52,159 nucleotides of DNA from positions 1 to 52,159 of the forward strand of contig NZ_WNLA01000032.1 of the NCBI RefSeq assembly GCF_009720865.1, read 5' to 3'. Made by a program: the position numbers and the translations under genes. A model generated the notes under the pieces. It did not search any database and was not told the origin of the DNA. It saw only the letters and a program-made list of their open reading frames with translations. Below, piece after piece: positions 39,704-49,092 of this stretch. Source of the stretch: Pseudoduganella ginsengisoli. Its GTDB lineage: Bacteria; Pseudomonadota; Gammaproteobacteria; Burkholderiales; Burkholderiaceae_D. How positions within the stretch are numbered: the stretch's first letter is position 1; each line of letters opens with the position of its first letter.

Positions 39704-40483
39704 TCACCAAACCTTTTTTGGGCTTTTTACTGTTGATTCGCCGCTATTGAATTGCTGGCTCAAGGCACGTTGTTGCGCTTCCTGGTCTTGCAGTGCGCGT
39801 TGTCGAATTCCGATCTCGGCCTGCTGTGCGATCATCAAAGTTCGTAGTTGCAAAAGTTGGTTTACTTGTGCGCTTGCGAGTTGGTTCGCATACCCCATCG
39901 CTGCAAGTTGTCCCTCGGCGCCTTCTGCGCCACTTTGGATCTGAGCCAGCTTATCCGCGTCAATCTGGAGTGTTGCTTGTTGCTCATCCAAACCACGTAA
40001 CATAGCTTCTGTGGAGCGAGCTTGAACATTGGATGACTCCGACGCTCTATCCTGAATAACCTTCCACTCTCCGGCACTACACCCTGATGAACTAAAACAT
40101 TTTTGTGTTGTGTAGTCGTTAATTGTCCCGTAATTGGCCTTCATGTAAGCATCGACACTTCCCGCCTGCTGCTTGTAGTAATTAAGTGTGTCAATACTTT
40201 TTAATATCCTTTTAATTGTGTACTTTGCTTCGTCCCATAAAAATTGTGGTGGAGCAGTTGTGTTGCGGATTTGATTTTCTAATTGTTGGAGTTGTTTTTG
40301 ATATTGTTGCAGTTGTTTTGCCGTTGCTCTCAATTGTTCAGCAGCAGTAATAGTATTTTTTGCGAAGTTTGCCGGATCATAAACAATCCCGCCACCGAAT
40401 TGAGCCAATGCGCTAATAGGTGCGGCTGCAATGCTGGAAATAAATACGACTTTCGTAAAGAGATTATTGATACGATTATTCAT
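39704..40483 (-). CDS. trbJ: TrbJ/VirB5 minor pilus component
   Basis: A 259-residue periplasmic protein with a signal peptide (VVFISSIAAAPISALAQ), the family start GGGIVYDPANFAKN, and long Gln-rich coiled-coil helices (TAKQLQQYQKQLQQLENQI), matching TrbJ. Two Cys (KCFSSSGC) likely pair. Its ATG overlaps the trbI stop (TAATG). Confidence 0.9.
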   Translation of the reverse strand: MNNRINNLFTKVVFISSIAAAPISALAQFGGGIVYDPANFAKNTITAAEQLRATAKQLQQYQKQLQQLENQIRNTTAPPQFLWDEAKYTIKRILKSIDTLNYYKQQAGSVDAYMKANYGTINDYTTQKCFSSSGCSAGEWKVIQDRASESSNVQARSTEAMLRGLDEQQATLQIDADKLAQIQSGAEGAEGQLAAMGYANQLASAQVNQLLQLRTLMIAQQAEIGIRQRALQDQEAQQRALSQQFNSGESTVKSPKKVW

Positions 40484-42000
40484 TACTGTTTCCTGGCGTA
40501 ATCAAAGGATTTATATGGTGTTTTGAATACCAAGTCCTTAACAACCATGATATTTAGGCGATATCCTGGACGAATATTTAAGGTTGGGGCAATGTTCAGA
40601 TTTTTGGACAACATTTGCGATGCCGTTTGTCCGAGTTGTTGGCCTAATGCTTCACTTAGCGCGCTACGTGCATTTGGTTGTTGATTTACGCCAGATTGAT
40701 TAGGCTGGCTCATGGCGACGCCGGCCGTGATGCCGGACATAAGGAAGGACGAACCAAAGATCCGCGCATAGTGGTTATCTACCTGGTCGCGCATACCACT
40801 TGCACCGGCCATATCAGTGGTTGGCATACTGCCGAGATCGCGGGTTTTTCCATCGGGATAAATGAGCCGCTGTGCGGCAACGAAAACGCTTGCTTGGCCA
40901 TAGGCGATTTCGCTTTCATATACGAGGTATATTTTTGTTCCTTGAGGAATCAAAATATCCTTGCCTTTAGCCGTGTCGTACACATCGCGGCTAACTTGTG
41001 CAATGACTTTTCCTGGAAGTTCGGAATTGATGCCAGTCAGGAGAATCGCGGGGATAACGTGGCCGGTCGTAAGCTGGTACTTCGCCGGCGCCTCGTCCTC
41101 GGTGTTTAGCTTCCACCGATCTGACTTGCCATCGAACTTAGCCAAGTCATTACGCGACGGCGACATGGCCGGCGTAATGCTTTCACCACCAGCCCCGCCC
41201 TGCACCTGCCCTCTGACTTCGGCCATTCGCCTTTGAAAAGTCTTGTCACTTTGAGCCTCTTCGGCTGTCGCGTTGGCGATTTCAGCTTGCACAGATGCCA
41301 AGCGGGCAAGATCCGCGTCACGCGAATTCATTCCCAATGTCGCAGGATAGTTGGTTGCCGAAGAACCGCCTGTGCGGACTTTCCCATGCGGATTCCAGGC
41401 AACGGTTGAGCTACCTTGTAATGCAGCCTCAAACTGCTTGAATTTCAGTTCACGAAGGCGCTCACCGTCCTTATCCGGCTGCTCCATACGCTCCGCGCGA
41501 TACTGATCCCCGGCCCCGGCGCCCATGCCAAGCGCCCTATTGACAGGCTGTTGACCTGGTGCGCGCAACTGTAAATCGTTGTTCAATGGCTTGATTGGCG
41601 GCACCGAAGTCGCTGCTGTGCTCGATGCACCCGGCGGTTTGAGTTGACCAGCAGCCGGCGCTGCCGAAGCCATATCACCCGGCGGAAGAGTCGGCGGCGG
41701 CGTCAAGCTCTCGCGCGGATCGGCCGGCGCGATGATGCCACTTTCTGCCATATCGCCCATTGCGGCTTTAGCGAATGTCGCAGTTGTTGCTGTCGCCTTT
41801 TTTTCAATACGAGGCGCGGCCGTTTTTTGTGACTTTGCCGAGCGGTCATAGGCAACCATCGCAATGATAATTAAGAAAACGCCTAACCCTATACCAAGGA
41901 TCATCAACGGTTTAGCGTTAACTCGACGCACACCGACTTTCTCATCGAGAGTCCCCGGAGAATAATCAGCCGATAATAGGTCTTTATCGTTAGTCGTCAC
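40483..42000 (-). CDS. trbI: TrbI/VirB10 transenvelope protein
   Basis: A 505-residue VirB10 homologue: cytoplasmic N-terminus, one membrane segment (PLMILGIGLGVFLIIIAMVAY, about 32-52), a long Pro/Ala-rich periplasmic stretch, then the C-terminal VirB10 domain (LTTGHVIPAILLTGINS, GTKIYLVYESEIAYGQ, PTLNIRPGYRLNIMVVKD). It spans both membranes and transmits ATP-driven changes. GTG 42000 behind AAAAAGGATTAATT is preferred to the TTG at 42021, which lies inside trbH. Confidence 0.92.
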   Translation of the reverse strand: MTTNDKDLLSADYSPGTLDEKVGVRRVNAKPLMILGIGLGVFLIIIAMVAYDRSAKSQKTAAPRIEKKATATTATFAKAAMGDMAESGIIAPADPRESLTPPPTLPPGDMASAAPAAGQLKPPGASSTAATSVPPIKPLNNDLQLRAPGQQPVNRALGMGAGAGDQYRAERMEQPDKDGERLRELKFKQFEAALQGSSTVAWNPHGKVRTGGSSATNYPATLGMNSRDADLARLASVQAEIANATAEEAQSDKTFQRRMAEVRGQVQGGAGGESITPAMSPSRNDLAKFDGKSDRWKLNTEDEAPAKYQLTTGHVIPAILLTGINSELPGKVIAQVSRDVYDTAKGKDILIPQGTKIYLVYESEIAYGQASVFVAAQRLIYPDGKTRDLGSMPTTDMAGASGMRDQVDNHYARIFGSSFLMSGITAGVAMSQPNQSGVNQQPNARSALSEALGQQLGQTASQMLSKNLNIAPTLNIRPGYRLNIMVVKDLVFKTPYKSFDYARKQ

Positions 42001-42002
42001 AA

Positions 42003-42437
42003 TTAATCCTTTTTCACCCAAAATCCAACCGGCGTAACTGCCCCATTAACGATGCGATACATACGGCTAATCGTGCGGTCTTCTACCATTAAGGTAAGGC
42101 GTGTCTGATCATCGCTAACTTGGTCGATCACATAGTTAAACGAAAAGCCAGACACCGCCGATGGGGAAGAGAAAGTACGCCAGAACTGAGGACTTTCCGC
42201 TACCGCATATCCTTTTTGCCTGAGTAAATGGATTAGCGTATTTCCGAAATTGTCCGATGCCTCTTGCCTCACATTGAAACGAGTTTCAGATGGCGAATAA
42301 ACGCGAGGCAACACATTGGAGGCATCAATTGCCAAGCGTGCGCCGTTCGCCGTATCAATGGCCGTGTAGACGCCATATTTCGGGCTTGCGCAGCCAGTAA
42401 CAAGAACTGCCAGGAGTGCGATAACCAAATGCTTCAT
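42003..42437 (-). CDS. trbH: TrbH/VirB7-like outer-membrane lipoprotein
   Basis: A 144-residue lipoprotein with lipobox LVTGC (C16), in the trbH position between trbG and trbI. The mature part (GARLAIDASNVLPRVYSP, FGNTLIHLLRQKGYAVAE, FSFNYVIDQ) fits the TrbH family, which stands in for VirB7 in the outer-membrane core. It overlaps trbG by 4 bp. Confidence 0.85.
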   Translation of the reverse strand: MKHLVIALLAVLVTGCASPKYGVYTAIDTANGARLAIDASNVLPRVYSPSETRFNVRQEASDNFGNTLIHLLRQKGYAVAESPQFWRTFSSPSAVSGFSFNYVIDQVSDDQTRLTLMVEDRTISRMYRIVNGAVTPVGFWVKKD

Positions 42438-43327
42438 GGCTTATCTTTCGTAATAGTAATCTTGTCCTGGTCCGACCCGATGCCGGCGACAAGAATTGCC
42501 TTTTCAAAAACCGAATCGACAATATAACGGTCGCCCTGCAAGCGGTAATTAACAAAACCAGGATCGCTATCAGTAAAGACTCCACTCTTCACGACCAAAA
42601 GAGCCGGTGCCTCATTTTTCTTCATGCCGCTAGGCATTTGAATAATCGTCCGCCTGCCATCGTTGTACACACGCAAAGGCTTCCACGGTGCGTTACCTGA
42701 TACAGAGTAATGAAAGTCAAGGTCGCCCATGAATTCGCCAGTTTCAGGAATGATTTTTTCCTGGCGTGCGCTTTCGTTTTTCGCGCGGAGCGCAGCCCAT
42801 TTTTTCATTGCGTCTTCTGGATAGGTGAAGACGACAGCAGCCATATACTCGCTTCGTGTCGAGATTAGCTTCATCCGATAGGTGCGGCGATTCGTACCTA
42901 CAACCAATGTGGTTTCCAGGCCAACATCTTGCGGTCGAATGATGAGGTGCTGAATCTCGCCATCGGCCGATGCAGTAATTCCGGGATCGATTGTAAAACG
43001 CGGGTCCCCTAAATTGAGGCTTATTACCTCTTCGCCAGGCTGCAATTCAACATCGCAAACTTTCATGACAGCACAAACGATAGTTGGCTGGGATGCGCCG
43101 AATAGATATCGAACTGCGCCATCCGGCCCAGGAAGCGGACCAGCATATTCACCGGCGTTCTGCCATTTCTGAGTAATTGCTAAACCAGCCTTTTCAGAAC
43201 TAGTTAATGTCGGACTCTTTGCCGTAAAGTATTTATCGATTAGGTCGGCGTCAGATTTTTTCGGAGGCGCCGCGATAGCCAAAGATGGAAGCAGAGCAAC
43301 AACAATTTTAGAAAGAATTTTTTTCAT
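42434..43327 (-). CDS. trbG: TrbG/VirB9 outer-membrane core protein
   Basis: A 297-residue periplasmic/outer-membrane protein: signal peptide, then the VirB9 N-terminal domain with VCDVELQPGE at about 90-99 and QHLIIRP, and the C-terminal domain with DLDFHYSVSG.APWKPLRVYNDGRRTIIQMP and the closing FVNYRLQGDRYIVDSVFEKAILVAG. It is part of the core complex with TrbH and TrbI. Its N-terminal domain is the homologue of residues 25-130 of the chimera at 36625-37416. trbF ends 1 bp before its start. Confidence 0.93.
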   Translation of the reverse strand: MKKILSKIVVALLPSLAIAAPPKKSDADLIDKYFTAKSPTLTSSEKAGLAITQKWQNAGEYAGPLPGPDGAVRYLFGASQPTIVCAVMKVCDVELQPGEEVISLNLGDPRFTIDPGITASADGEIQHLIIRPQDVGLETTLVVGTNRRTYRMKLISTRSEYMAAVVFTYPEDAMKKWAALRAKNESARQEKIIPETGEFMGDLDFHYSVSGNAPWKPLRVYNDGRRTIIQMPSGMKKNEAPALLVVKSGVFTDSDPGFVNYRLQGDRYIVDSVFEKAILVAGIGSDQDKITITKDKP

Positions 43328-43328
43328 G

Positions 43329-44054
43329 TTACAGGCCGTTTTTCTTAGTCCAGTTAAAATCTTTTACATAGAGCGCGCGGGGGTTGCATAGAGCATTTTC
43401 TTCTGGCGTTTGATTGTCTCTGATATTTGGGGAGCCCTGATACATTGTAACTAACGCTCGCATTTCCAAATCGCCTTTCTTTCCTCCCTGTCTGTCACGG
43501 ATATGTTCAACCCATTCGACTTGATATGACAGGTCAGTTTCTTTCAAGACAGAGGTAACTTCTGTACTTACCGTTTCCGTAGCAGCGCGTTTGAAAGGAC
43601 GGTTTTCCTCTTTTCCGTTCAAATATTCATTAACTTTTTGTGTGGCGGCGTCCTGTGCATTTAAGACGCAATAAGCTTTCAAAATTGCCTTGCGCTGTAG
43701 CTGTACGTCTGGAGTGACTAAGCGGACATTTTCAATAAACGACGCGGCAAGCGCTTCAAAGTCTCCAGTTTCTACACTGGCAACTCGATCAGCACGCGTT
43801 ACGGAAACGACCTTGTGATTTGCATCCTGCATCACGACCAGTGGAATAAACTTAGACTGGCTGCCGATGTTATATAGACCGCCAACGGCAGCGATTGCAA
43901 TTAGGATGCATCCTAAAGCGATTAGCTGCGAGAACTGACTGAGCGATACGATGCCACCGAAAATTGAGTTCCAGCTTCGACGCGCGTTGAGATACGGATT
44001 AGCCGTATCCAGTTTCTCCATCTTCTTTTTCGTTTCTCTATTAAACAGTTTCAT
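43329..44054 (-). CDS. trbF: TrbF/VirB8 inner-membrane protein
   Basis: A 241-residue bitopic protein with a cytoplasmic N-terminus (NPYLNARRSWN), one membrane segment (LIALGCILIAIAAVGGLYNI, about 44-63) and a VirB8-type periplasmic domain (VETGDFEALAASFIENVRLVT, QVEWVEHIRDRQG). It is a scaffold of the inner-membrane complex. It overlaps trbE by 14 bp. Confidence 0.92.
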   Translation of the reverse strand: MKLFNRETKKKMEKLDTANPYLNARRSWNSIFGGIVSLSQFSQLIALGCILIAIAAVGGLYNIGSQSKFIPLVVMQDANHKVVSVTRADRVASVETGDFEALAASFIENVRLVTPDVQLQRKAILKAYCVLNAQDAATQKVNEYLNGKEENRPFKRAATETVSTEVTSVLKETDLSYQVEWVEHIRDRQGGKKGDLEMRALVTMYQGSPNIRDNQTPEENALCNPRALYVKDFNWTKKNGL

Positions 44055-46599
44055 GTTGCGGCGTCCTTCCGTAGTCTGTCAGATTGATGCGTTTTTGTTT
44101 AAGCCATTCCGTTACCCATTCGTCACCATGAAGTTCCTCTAAAGTACGAATGGTATTTAATGATTCTTGATCGCCGGCCGCTACAAATGACAATGCCAGT
44201 GGGCCTAACGCAAGTTGGAACAGGCGATGCCCTTTTTCGGATACTGCGTAGTAGTCGCGTTTTTTTCGGGCGGTCGCAATCACTTCGATTTGACGAGGAT
44301 TCAACCCCATGCGGCGATAGAGAGCCGCCGTATCCTCTTCCCTGGCGTGGAGATTCGGCAAGAATACTTTTGTAGCGGTAGACTCCATGATGACATCGAG
44401 AATGCCGGACTTCGCGGCGTCGGAAAGATTTTGCGTAGCCATAATCACCGAGACATTCAATTTCGCAAAAGCCTTCAGCCACTCCCTGATCTTGGCGCGG
44501 AATACTGGGTGATCGAGCATCAACCAAGCTTCATCGAGAATAAGTACTGCTGGGCTACCATCCAAAGAGCGTTCGATACGGCGGAAAAGATAAAGAAGAA
44601 CAGGAAGCGCATATTTCTCGCTCAAGCTCATGAGTTCCGCAATTTCAAACGTGGTGAAATCGGTCAGCGAAAGCCCGTCTTCCTTGGCGTCAAGCAAGTG
44701 TCCCATCGAGCCGGCAATGGTGTATTGCATTAGAGCTTCGCGAATTTGCTCGTCTTGCACTGTTGATTGGAAGTCAGAAATTGTCTTTGACCCCGTGCTG
44801 TGCATCGTAAAGATGGTGCGACCGATCTCATTACGTTGTTCTGGTGTAGTGGTAATCCCATTCAGCGCCAAAATTGTGTCAATCCATTCCATGGCCCAAG
44901 CACGGTCAGATTTTGTGGAAAGATATTGCAAGGGGCAGAATGCGAGTTTGTCGCTGTCGCCGGCAATGCTGTAATGCGTGCCACGAGCGCCTTTGCAAAT
45001 TGCATACATCGACATACCCTTATCAAAGGCAAAAATTCGCATTCCTGCATAACGGCGGAGCTGCGCAGCTAACAAGGCTAAAAAGGTTGATTTGCCAGCG
45101 CGTGTCGGGCCGAAAACAACCGCGTGGCCGAGATCGGCAACATGCAAGTTAAAGCGGAATGGCGAATTACCGTTAGTAACGACATGCATAATTGCAGGAG
45201 ATCCGGCAGGATAAAGCGGACAAGGCGCAACTTCATCTCCTGTCCAGATGGTACTTACTGGAAGAAGATCCGCGAGATTCATGGTATGCATATGCGGACG
45301 CCGAACATTGCATTCGCCATCGCCTGGCAAACTTCCGAAATAGGCGTCAACTGTATTGATTGTCTCGATACGGCTACCGAGTCCCAGGGATTCGATTGCC
45401 GATTTGACAGTTTGGCAGGCTTCGGCCAGTTTCTCGCGGTCCTCGTCCATGAGAACAATAACTGAGGTATAAAAACCAGGAGCAACCAATTTGCTTTTTA
45501 CTTCTGCTATTGCGTTATCGGAGTCGTTGACTGCGGAAAGTGCATCTTGGTCGACTTGGCCGCTATTTGTATTGAAAACCTGGTCGAAAAATCCCCGAAC
45601 CTTTTGTTTCCACTTTTTGCGAAACTTTCCAAGATAATGCAATGATTCATGTTCATCCAAGAAGATGAAACGAGTAGACCACCGATATTCAACTGGTAAT
45701 TCGCCCAAAATGGTAAGCATCCCAGGCGATGTACCTTTTTCGGTTGGAAGACCAGTAATTGCCACAACTTGAACAAATTTCTGTCCAATACGTGCAACGG
45801 TTCCGGTATACATTTCTTGTCCACCAAGTAATGCATCAAGGTAAATAGGATTGGACGGAAGAATGACAGGCTGGTTAATTCCTGTAATACAAAACTGGAG
45901 CCAGCGCAGAAAGTCATCATGTGTAATTTCCGAGCCATCTTCCATAGTGACTTTGCGCGCTTTTAACCGTTCCAAGTTGAAAGCTGCGCTAAGACGGTTT
46001 TCGATTCCCTCTACGTCACGTTTGAAGTTTTCAATCAAAGCATGAGTACGCGCTTTCTTATTGAGAACAGGTGTGTCATCGTCAAACATTAATTCAGCAA
46101 ACTTAGTCTGCGCGAGCAACGGAGGAAAATAAGTGACCGTCACAACAAAAAAGCCTTCAAACATTATTCCGCGCGACTGGAAGAAACGGCGGCGCTCTTC
46201 ATCAATTGCCGCTGAAATTGGATCAGGAAATTCCGATAGCTCAGGATCGGAGTAAGCGGGAGCCGGCCGGCGGGCTGCATCAACGTGAACCATCCAGCCG
46301 TTGCCAAGCCCAGCAAGAGCTTGATTAATTCGGAATGACACCATGTCACGTTGAGCATCGGTGCTACTTGCATTGTCTTCGCCCTTGTAGAGCCAAGAAG
46401 CCATAAACGAACCGTTCTTGTTGACGATAATACCGTCGTCAACCATAGCTGCATATTTGAGCAGATCGGCCAGCCCCTCATTTTTGGACCGATGCTTTTT
46501 GAGCTGGGACTCCTTATTAACTTCGATGATTTGACCGATAAGGATAAGCAGCATTAGACCGCCACAAATGGCGATAAGGAAAGACAGCGAAGGAATCAT
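44041..46599 (-). CDS. trbE: TrbE/VirB4 secretion ATPase
   Basis: An 852-residue ATPase, the length I recall for RK2 TrbE. An N-terminal hydrophobic segment (about 2-22) is followed by the CagE/TrbE domain (about 180-400). Walker A is GPTRAGKSTF near 497, and Walker B is in AVLILDEAWLMLDHP near 690. It energises pilus assembly and substrate transfer with TrbB and TraG. Its ATG overlaps the trbD stop by 4 bp. Confidence 0.95.
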   Translation of the reverse strand: MIPSLSFLIAICGGLMLLILIGQIIEVNKESQLKKHRSKNEGLADLLKYAAMVDDGIIVNKNGSFMASWLYKGEDNASSTDAQRDMVSFRINQALAGLGNGWMVHVDAARRPAPAYSDPELSEFPDPISAAIDEERRRFFQSRGIMFEGFFVVTVTYFPPLLAQTKFAELMFDDDTPVLNKKARTHALIENFKRDVEGIENRLSAAFNLERLKARKVTMEDGSEITHDDFLRWLQFCITGINQPVILPSNPIYLDALLGGQEMYTGTVARIGQKFVQVVAITGLPTEKGTSPGMLTILGELPVEYRWSTRFIFLDEHESLHYLGKFRKKWKQKVRGFFDQVFNTNSGQVDQDALSAVNDSDNAIAEVKSKLVAPGFYTSVIVLMDEDREKLAEACQTVKSAIESLGLGSRIETINTVDAYFGSLPGDGECNVRRPHMHTMNLADLLPVSTIWTGDEVAPCPLYPAGSPAIMHVVTNGNSPFRFNLHVADLGHAVVFGPTRAGKSTFLALLAAQLRRYAGMRIFAFDKGMSMYAICKGARGTHYSIAGDSDKLAFCPLQYLSTKSDRAWAMEWIDTILALNGITTTPEQRNEIGRTIFTMHSTGSKTISDFQSTVQDEQIREALMQYTIAGSMGHLLDAKEDGLSLTDFTTFEIAELMSLSEKYALPVLLYLFRRIERSLDGSPAVLILDEAWLMLDHPVFRAKIREWLKAFAKLNVSVIMATQNLSDAAKSGILDVIMESTATKVFLPNLHAREEDTAALYRRMGLNPRQIEVIATARKKRDYYAVSEKGHRLFQLALGPLALSFVAAGDQESLNTIRTLEELHGDEWVTEWLKQKRINLTDYGRTPQHETV

Positions 46600-46892
46600 T
46601 TGTAGACTTTTGTATTCTCGCGGAACGGAGTCGAGTTAGCTGGGTAATAGCGCTTATATCGGAGGCTACGCAAATAGACCATGCGCATTTGCGGGTCGGA
46701 TTTGGCCACTAGGCGAAGCAGAAAAAGCGACGTTACCCAAAGAGCAACGCCGACAATGGATGCACGGATTTCCTGGGCCGAGAAGACCAGGGAAAATGCC
46801 ATAAGACCGAAAAACATTACTAATTCACGATCCCCCCCGAGCCAAAGGTTATCGCGATTAACTTTCCGAAGAGGGATCGTGCGTAACGCCAT
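46596..46892 (-). CDS. trbD: TrbD/VirB3 membrane protein
   Basis: A 98-residue protein with the family start RTIPLRKVNRDNLWLGGDREL and two adjacent hydrophobic segments (about 25-62), matching TrbD/VirB3. It starts 2 bp after the trbC stop and overlaps trbE by 4 bp. Confidence 0.92.
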   Translation of the reverse strand: MALRTIPLRKVNRDNLWLGGDRELVMFFGLMAFSLVFSAQEIRASIVGVALWVTSLFLLRLVAKSDPQMRMVYLRSLRYKRYYPANSTPFRENTKVYK

Positions 46893-46894
46893 GA

Positions 46895-47290
46895 TTAAGC
46901 CATTGCCAAAGAGGTGAAGTGACCTGCGTAAGACAGGATTTCGGCGCCACGACCGTAGAAGGTCGACATGAAGTTTTGTGCACCAACGAGCAGCGACATA
47001 ACGAGCGTTACGTAGACCAGCGATTTGAAGAAGCCGCTCAGTTCACCGCCAAAAATCAGTGTGCCGCCGGCGATCACCAGGCCGAGAATCGACAGAGTGA
47101 AAGCGACTGGGCCTGTTACCGACGCGCGCAGCTTGTCGAACCAGTCTTCATATGGCAGGCCACCGCCGGCACCTTCGGATGCGTGCGCGTGTTCGGGAAA
47201 AATGCACGCCAAGAGGATGAGCGTTGCCATCAGGCACAGTGCAACGGTATAGGTGTTGTTCTTGGGGTGCACGTGGCTTTGAGTTTTCAT
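46895..47290 (-). CDS. trbC: TrbC/VirB2 prepilin (cyclic pilin precursor)
   Basis: A 131-residue major conjugative pilin precursor. After a long leader ending HAHA, the mature part SEGAGGGLPYEDW leads into two hydrophobic helices (FTLSILGLVIAGGTLIFGG and LVYVTLVMSLLVGAQNFM), close to RK2 TrbC, in which TraF joins the ends of the mature pilin. The C-terminal stretch TFYGRGAE is also shared; the tail beyond it is shorter than in RK2. It lies 12 bp after trbB. Confidence 0.94.
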   Translation of the reverse strand: MKTQSHVHPKNNTYTVALCLMATLILLACIFPEHAHASEGAGGGLPYEDWFDKLRASVTGPVAFTLSILGLVIAGGTLIFGGELSGFFKSLVYVTLVMSLLVGAQNFMSTFYGRGAEILSYAGHFTSLAMA

Positions 47291-47302
47291 GAGTGTTCCT
47301 GA

Positions 47303-48271
47303 TTAAAATATTTCGGTTTTATATTGGCCGTGCTCGTAACCCATGACCTTGAGGATTTCAGTTACGCGACGGCCGGCGGGTGTTTTTTTAATTTGAATAA
47401 CTAGGTGTACTACCTCCCCTATCAATGGTTCAATGTCTTTGGGTGCAAAGGGATTGCGCGTTACAAGTGAATGAAGCCGCTTGAGCGCTGCCGTGGAATT
47501 GTTTGCGTGGAGCGTTGCTACGCCACCTTCGTGGCCGGTATTCCATGCGTCGAGCAAATCCAACGCTTCATGCCCCCGGACCTCGCCAATCAAGATCCGT
47601 TCTGGACGCATACGAAGCGTTGTCTTCAAAAGGTCTGTCATCGACCTGGTCGGCGACGTGTGATACAAAACGTGGTTTTCGGCCGAACACTGGAGTTCGC
47701 CGGTATCTTCAATAATCACGACTCGTTCATGTGGGTACATGACTGAAATTTCGTGAATGATTGCGTTTGTAAGGGTTGTCTTTCCTGACCCTGTACCGCC
47801 GATAACAAGAATGTTGCGATGATTCGCCACTGCATCACGGATGATGTCGGCATATTCTTGGCTCATCACACCACTTTCAACGTACTGATCCAAGGTGAAA
47901 ATGGAGGACGCTTTTTTACGTATCGCATAGGTCGGTGCTTTCACAACCGGCGCGATCTGTCCTGCGAAGCGTGATCCGTCCAAGGGGAATTCACCCTCGA
48001 TGGTTGGATTCTCGCGGGTGATAGTTGTACTGAGGCAAGCGGCTACGGTCTTCAAAACCGCTTCGGCACGGGTAGGCTCAACACGGCCGATAAGCTGCAT
48101 AGGCTTGCCCAAGAGTTCATGCCAGAGCTTACCGTCTGGATTCAGCATGATCTCAATGGTGAAAGAATTATCGAAGGCATCGAGAAAGATTGGGCCTAGA
48201 TCTCGGCGGAGCTTTTCGATATTCCGTTGATGTTGGAGATTGCTCCCGCTGTCTTTCTCGTTGTCGATCAT
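47303..48271 (-). CDS. trbB: TrbB/VirB11 traffic ATPase
   Basis: A 322-residue hexameric ATPase of the VirB11 family, close to RK2 TrbB. Walker A is GGTGSGKTTLTNA near residues 155-167; the Asp box VVIIEDTGELQC and Walker B RILIGEVRGHEALDLLDAW follow, with the His box HEGGVATLHANN. ATG 48271 is chosen to give the RK2-like length; the frame upstream to 48355 lies in the leader. No clear ribosome-binding site is visible. Confidence 0.94.
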   Translation of the reverse strand: MIDNEKDSGSNLQHQRNIEKLRRDLGPIFLDAFDNSFTIEIMLNPDGKLWHELLGKPMQLIGRVEPTRAEAVLKTVAACLSTTITRENPTIEGEFPLDGSRFAGQIAPVVKAPTYAIRKKASSIFTLDQYVESGVMSQEYADIIRDAVANHRNILVIGGTGSGKTTLTNAIIHEISVMYPHERVVIIEDTGELQCSAENHVLYHTSPTRSMTDLLKTTLRMRPERILIGEVRGHEALDLLDAWNTGHEGGVATLHANNSTAALKRLHSLVTRNPFAPKDIEPLIGEVVHLVIQIKKTPAGRRVTEILKVMGYEHGQYKTEIF

Positions 48272-48366
48272 TTGATAGTTTCGTGTATATGTTGGTAAAT
48301 ACAGATATAAGCTTTGCAAGGTGCTTACGATATACCGAAACATTCCGAAAAGCAAGGAAAAGGAAC

Positions 48367-48479
48367 GTGCGGAAACACTGTGATTGTGATATCACAGCGT
48401 TAGCCGCTAAAACCAAATTGGAAGGGGAAAGAGTGTGCGAAAACGCTGTGGCAGTGATGCCACAGTTTTAGCCGCTAAA
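48367..48479 (-). promoter_or_regulatory. trbA-trbB gap: tandem hairpin plus KorB-site modules
   Basis: Two copies of one module about 68 bp apart. Each has an inverted repeat (CTGTGAT...ATCACAG near 48378-48397; CTGTGGC...GCCACAG near 48446-48465) followed by a KorB site: GTTAGCCGCTAAA at 48399-48411 (one mismatch) and a perfect site at 48467-48479. On the minus strand each hairpin is followed by TTT or TTTT, like a weak terminator. A possible trbB promoter (TTGCTT, 17 bp, TATCGT) lies further along, near 48325-48355. The layout suggests KorB control and attenuation between trbA and trbB. Confidence 0.65.
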
Positions 48480-48488
48480 ATGTGGAAG

Positions 48489-48872
48489 TTAAGACCGGAG
48501 TTTTTTCCGTGCTGCTGCGTCCCATTTGGAGACGATGAAGGCTTGATGAGCAGGCAAAATGGCGGATACACGCTGGTATCCTTTGGGGAGTCCGTGATAC
48601 GGTTTTCCGCCGTTCAAGATGGCGATTGTTTCACAATCCAGATCAGTCAATTCCAGAAGAACAGGTAGGGAGGTTTCCAACGCGTCGGCTATTGCTTCCA
48701 TGATTTTAAGGGACGGATTTGCCTTGCCGTTTGTAAGGTCGGATAGAAACGAAATGGAAACTCCCGCCCTATCGGAAAGTTCTTGTTTAGTCATCTTGCG
48801 TTCGTCAAGTAAACGCAAGATATTTGTAAAAAATATCTGATTGTAAAAATGGCTATAGTTATGAGTTTGCAC
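48489..48872 (-). CDS. trbA: TrbA transcriptional repressor of transfer genes
   Basis: A 127-residue regulator: an N-terminal XRE-type helix-turn-helix (MTKQELSDRAGVSISFLSDLTNG, about 27-49) and a C-terminal module (PKGYQRVSAILPAHQAFIVSKWDA) shared with KorA, exactly the TrbA make-up. In RK2 it represses trb and tra promoters so that transfer and replication are coordinated. Starts at 48872; it diverges from repA, and a KorB site lies 24 bp upstream. Confidence 0.93.
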   Translation of the reverse strand: MQTHNYSHFYNQIFFTNILRLLDERKMTKQELSDRAGVSISFLSDLTNGKANPSLKIMEAIADALETSLPVLLELTDLDCETIAILNGGKPYHGLPKGYQRVSAILPAHQAFIVSKWDAAARKKLRS

Positions 48873-48895
48873 TGTTGGACTTCGCAGCTTCTAGT

Positions 48896-48945
48896 TTTAG
48901 CGGCTAAAAAAAGTCATTGACTAGCCAAGTTGGTTTAGCTAAACT
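48896..48945 (+). promoter_or_regulatory. repA promoter with KorB and KorA operators
   Basis: A perfect KorB site TTTAGCGGCTAAA at 48896-48908, -35 TTGACT at 48917-48922, a 17-bp spacer and -10 TAAACT at 48940-48945, with KorA site GTTTAGCTAAAC (48933-48944) over the -10. In RK2 the same element drives trfA, divergent from trbA. The KorB site also lies just upstream of trbA, so one site can serve both directions. Confidence 0.92.
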
Positions 48946-49092
48946 GCTGTTTGGCATGGTTGGTTGACTTCAGATTGGCGATGGAATCCCCAATCTTACG
49001 TCGTTCGGCCTGGCAGCAATATCTTTTTTTGACAACTTTTGCAAAAAAACTTGTCAATACAATTGCATGTTTATCACAGGAAATATCGAAGA

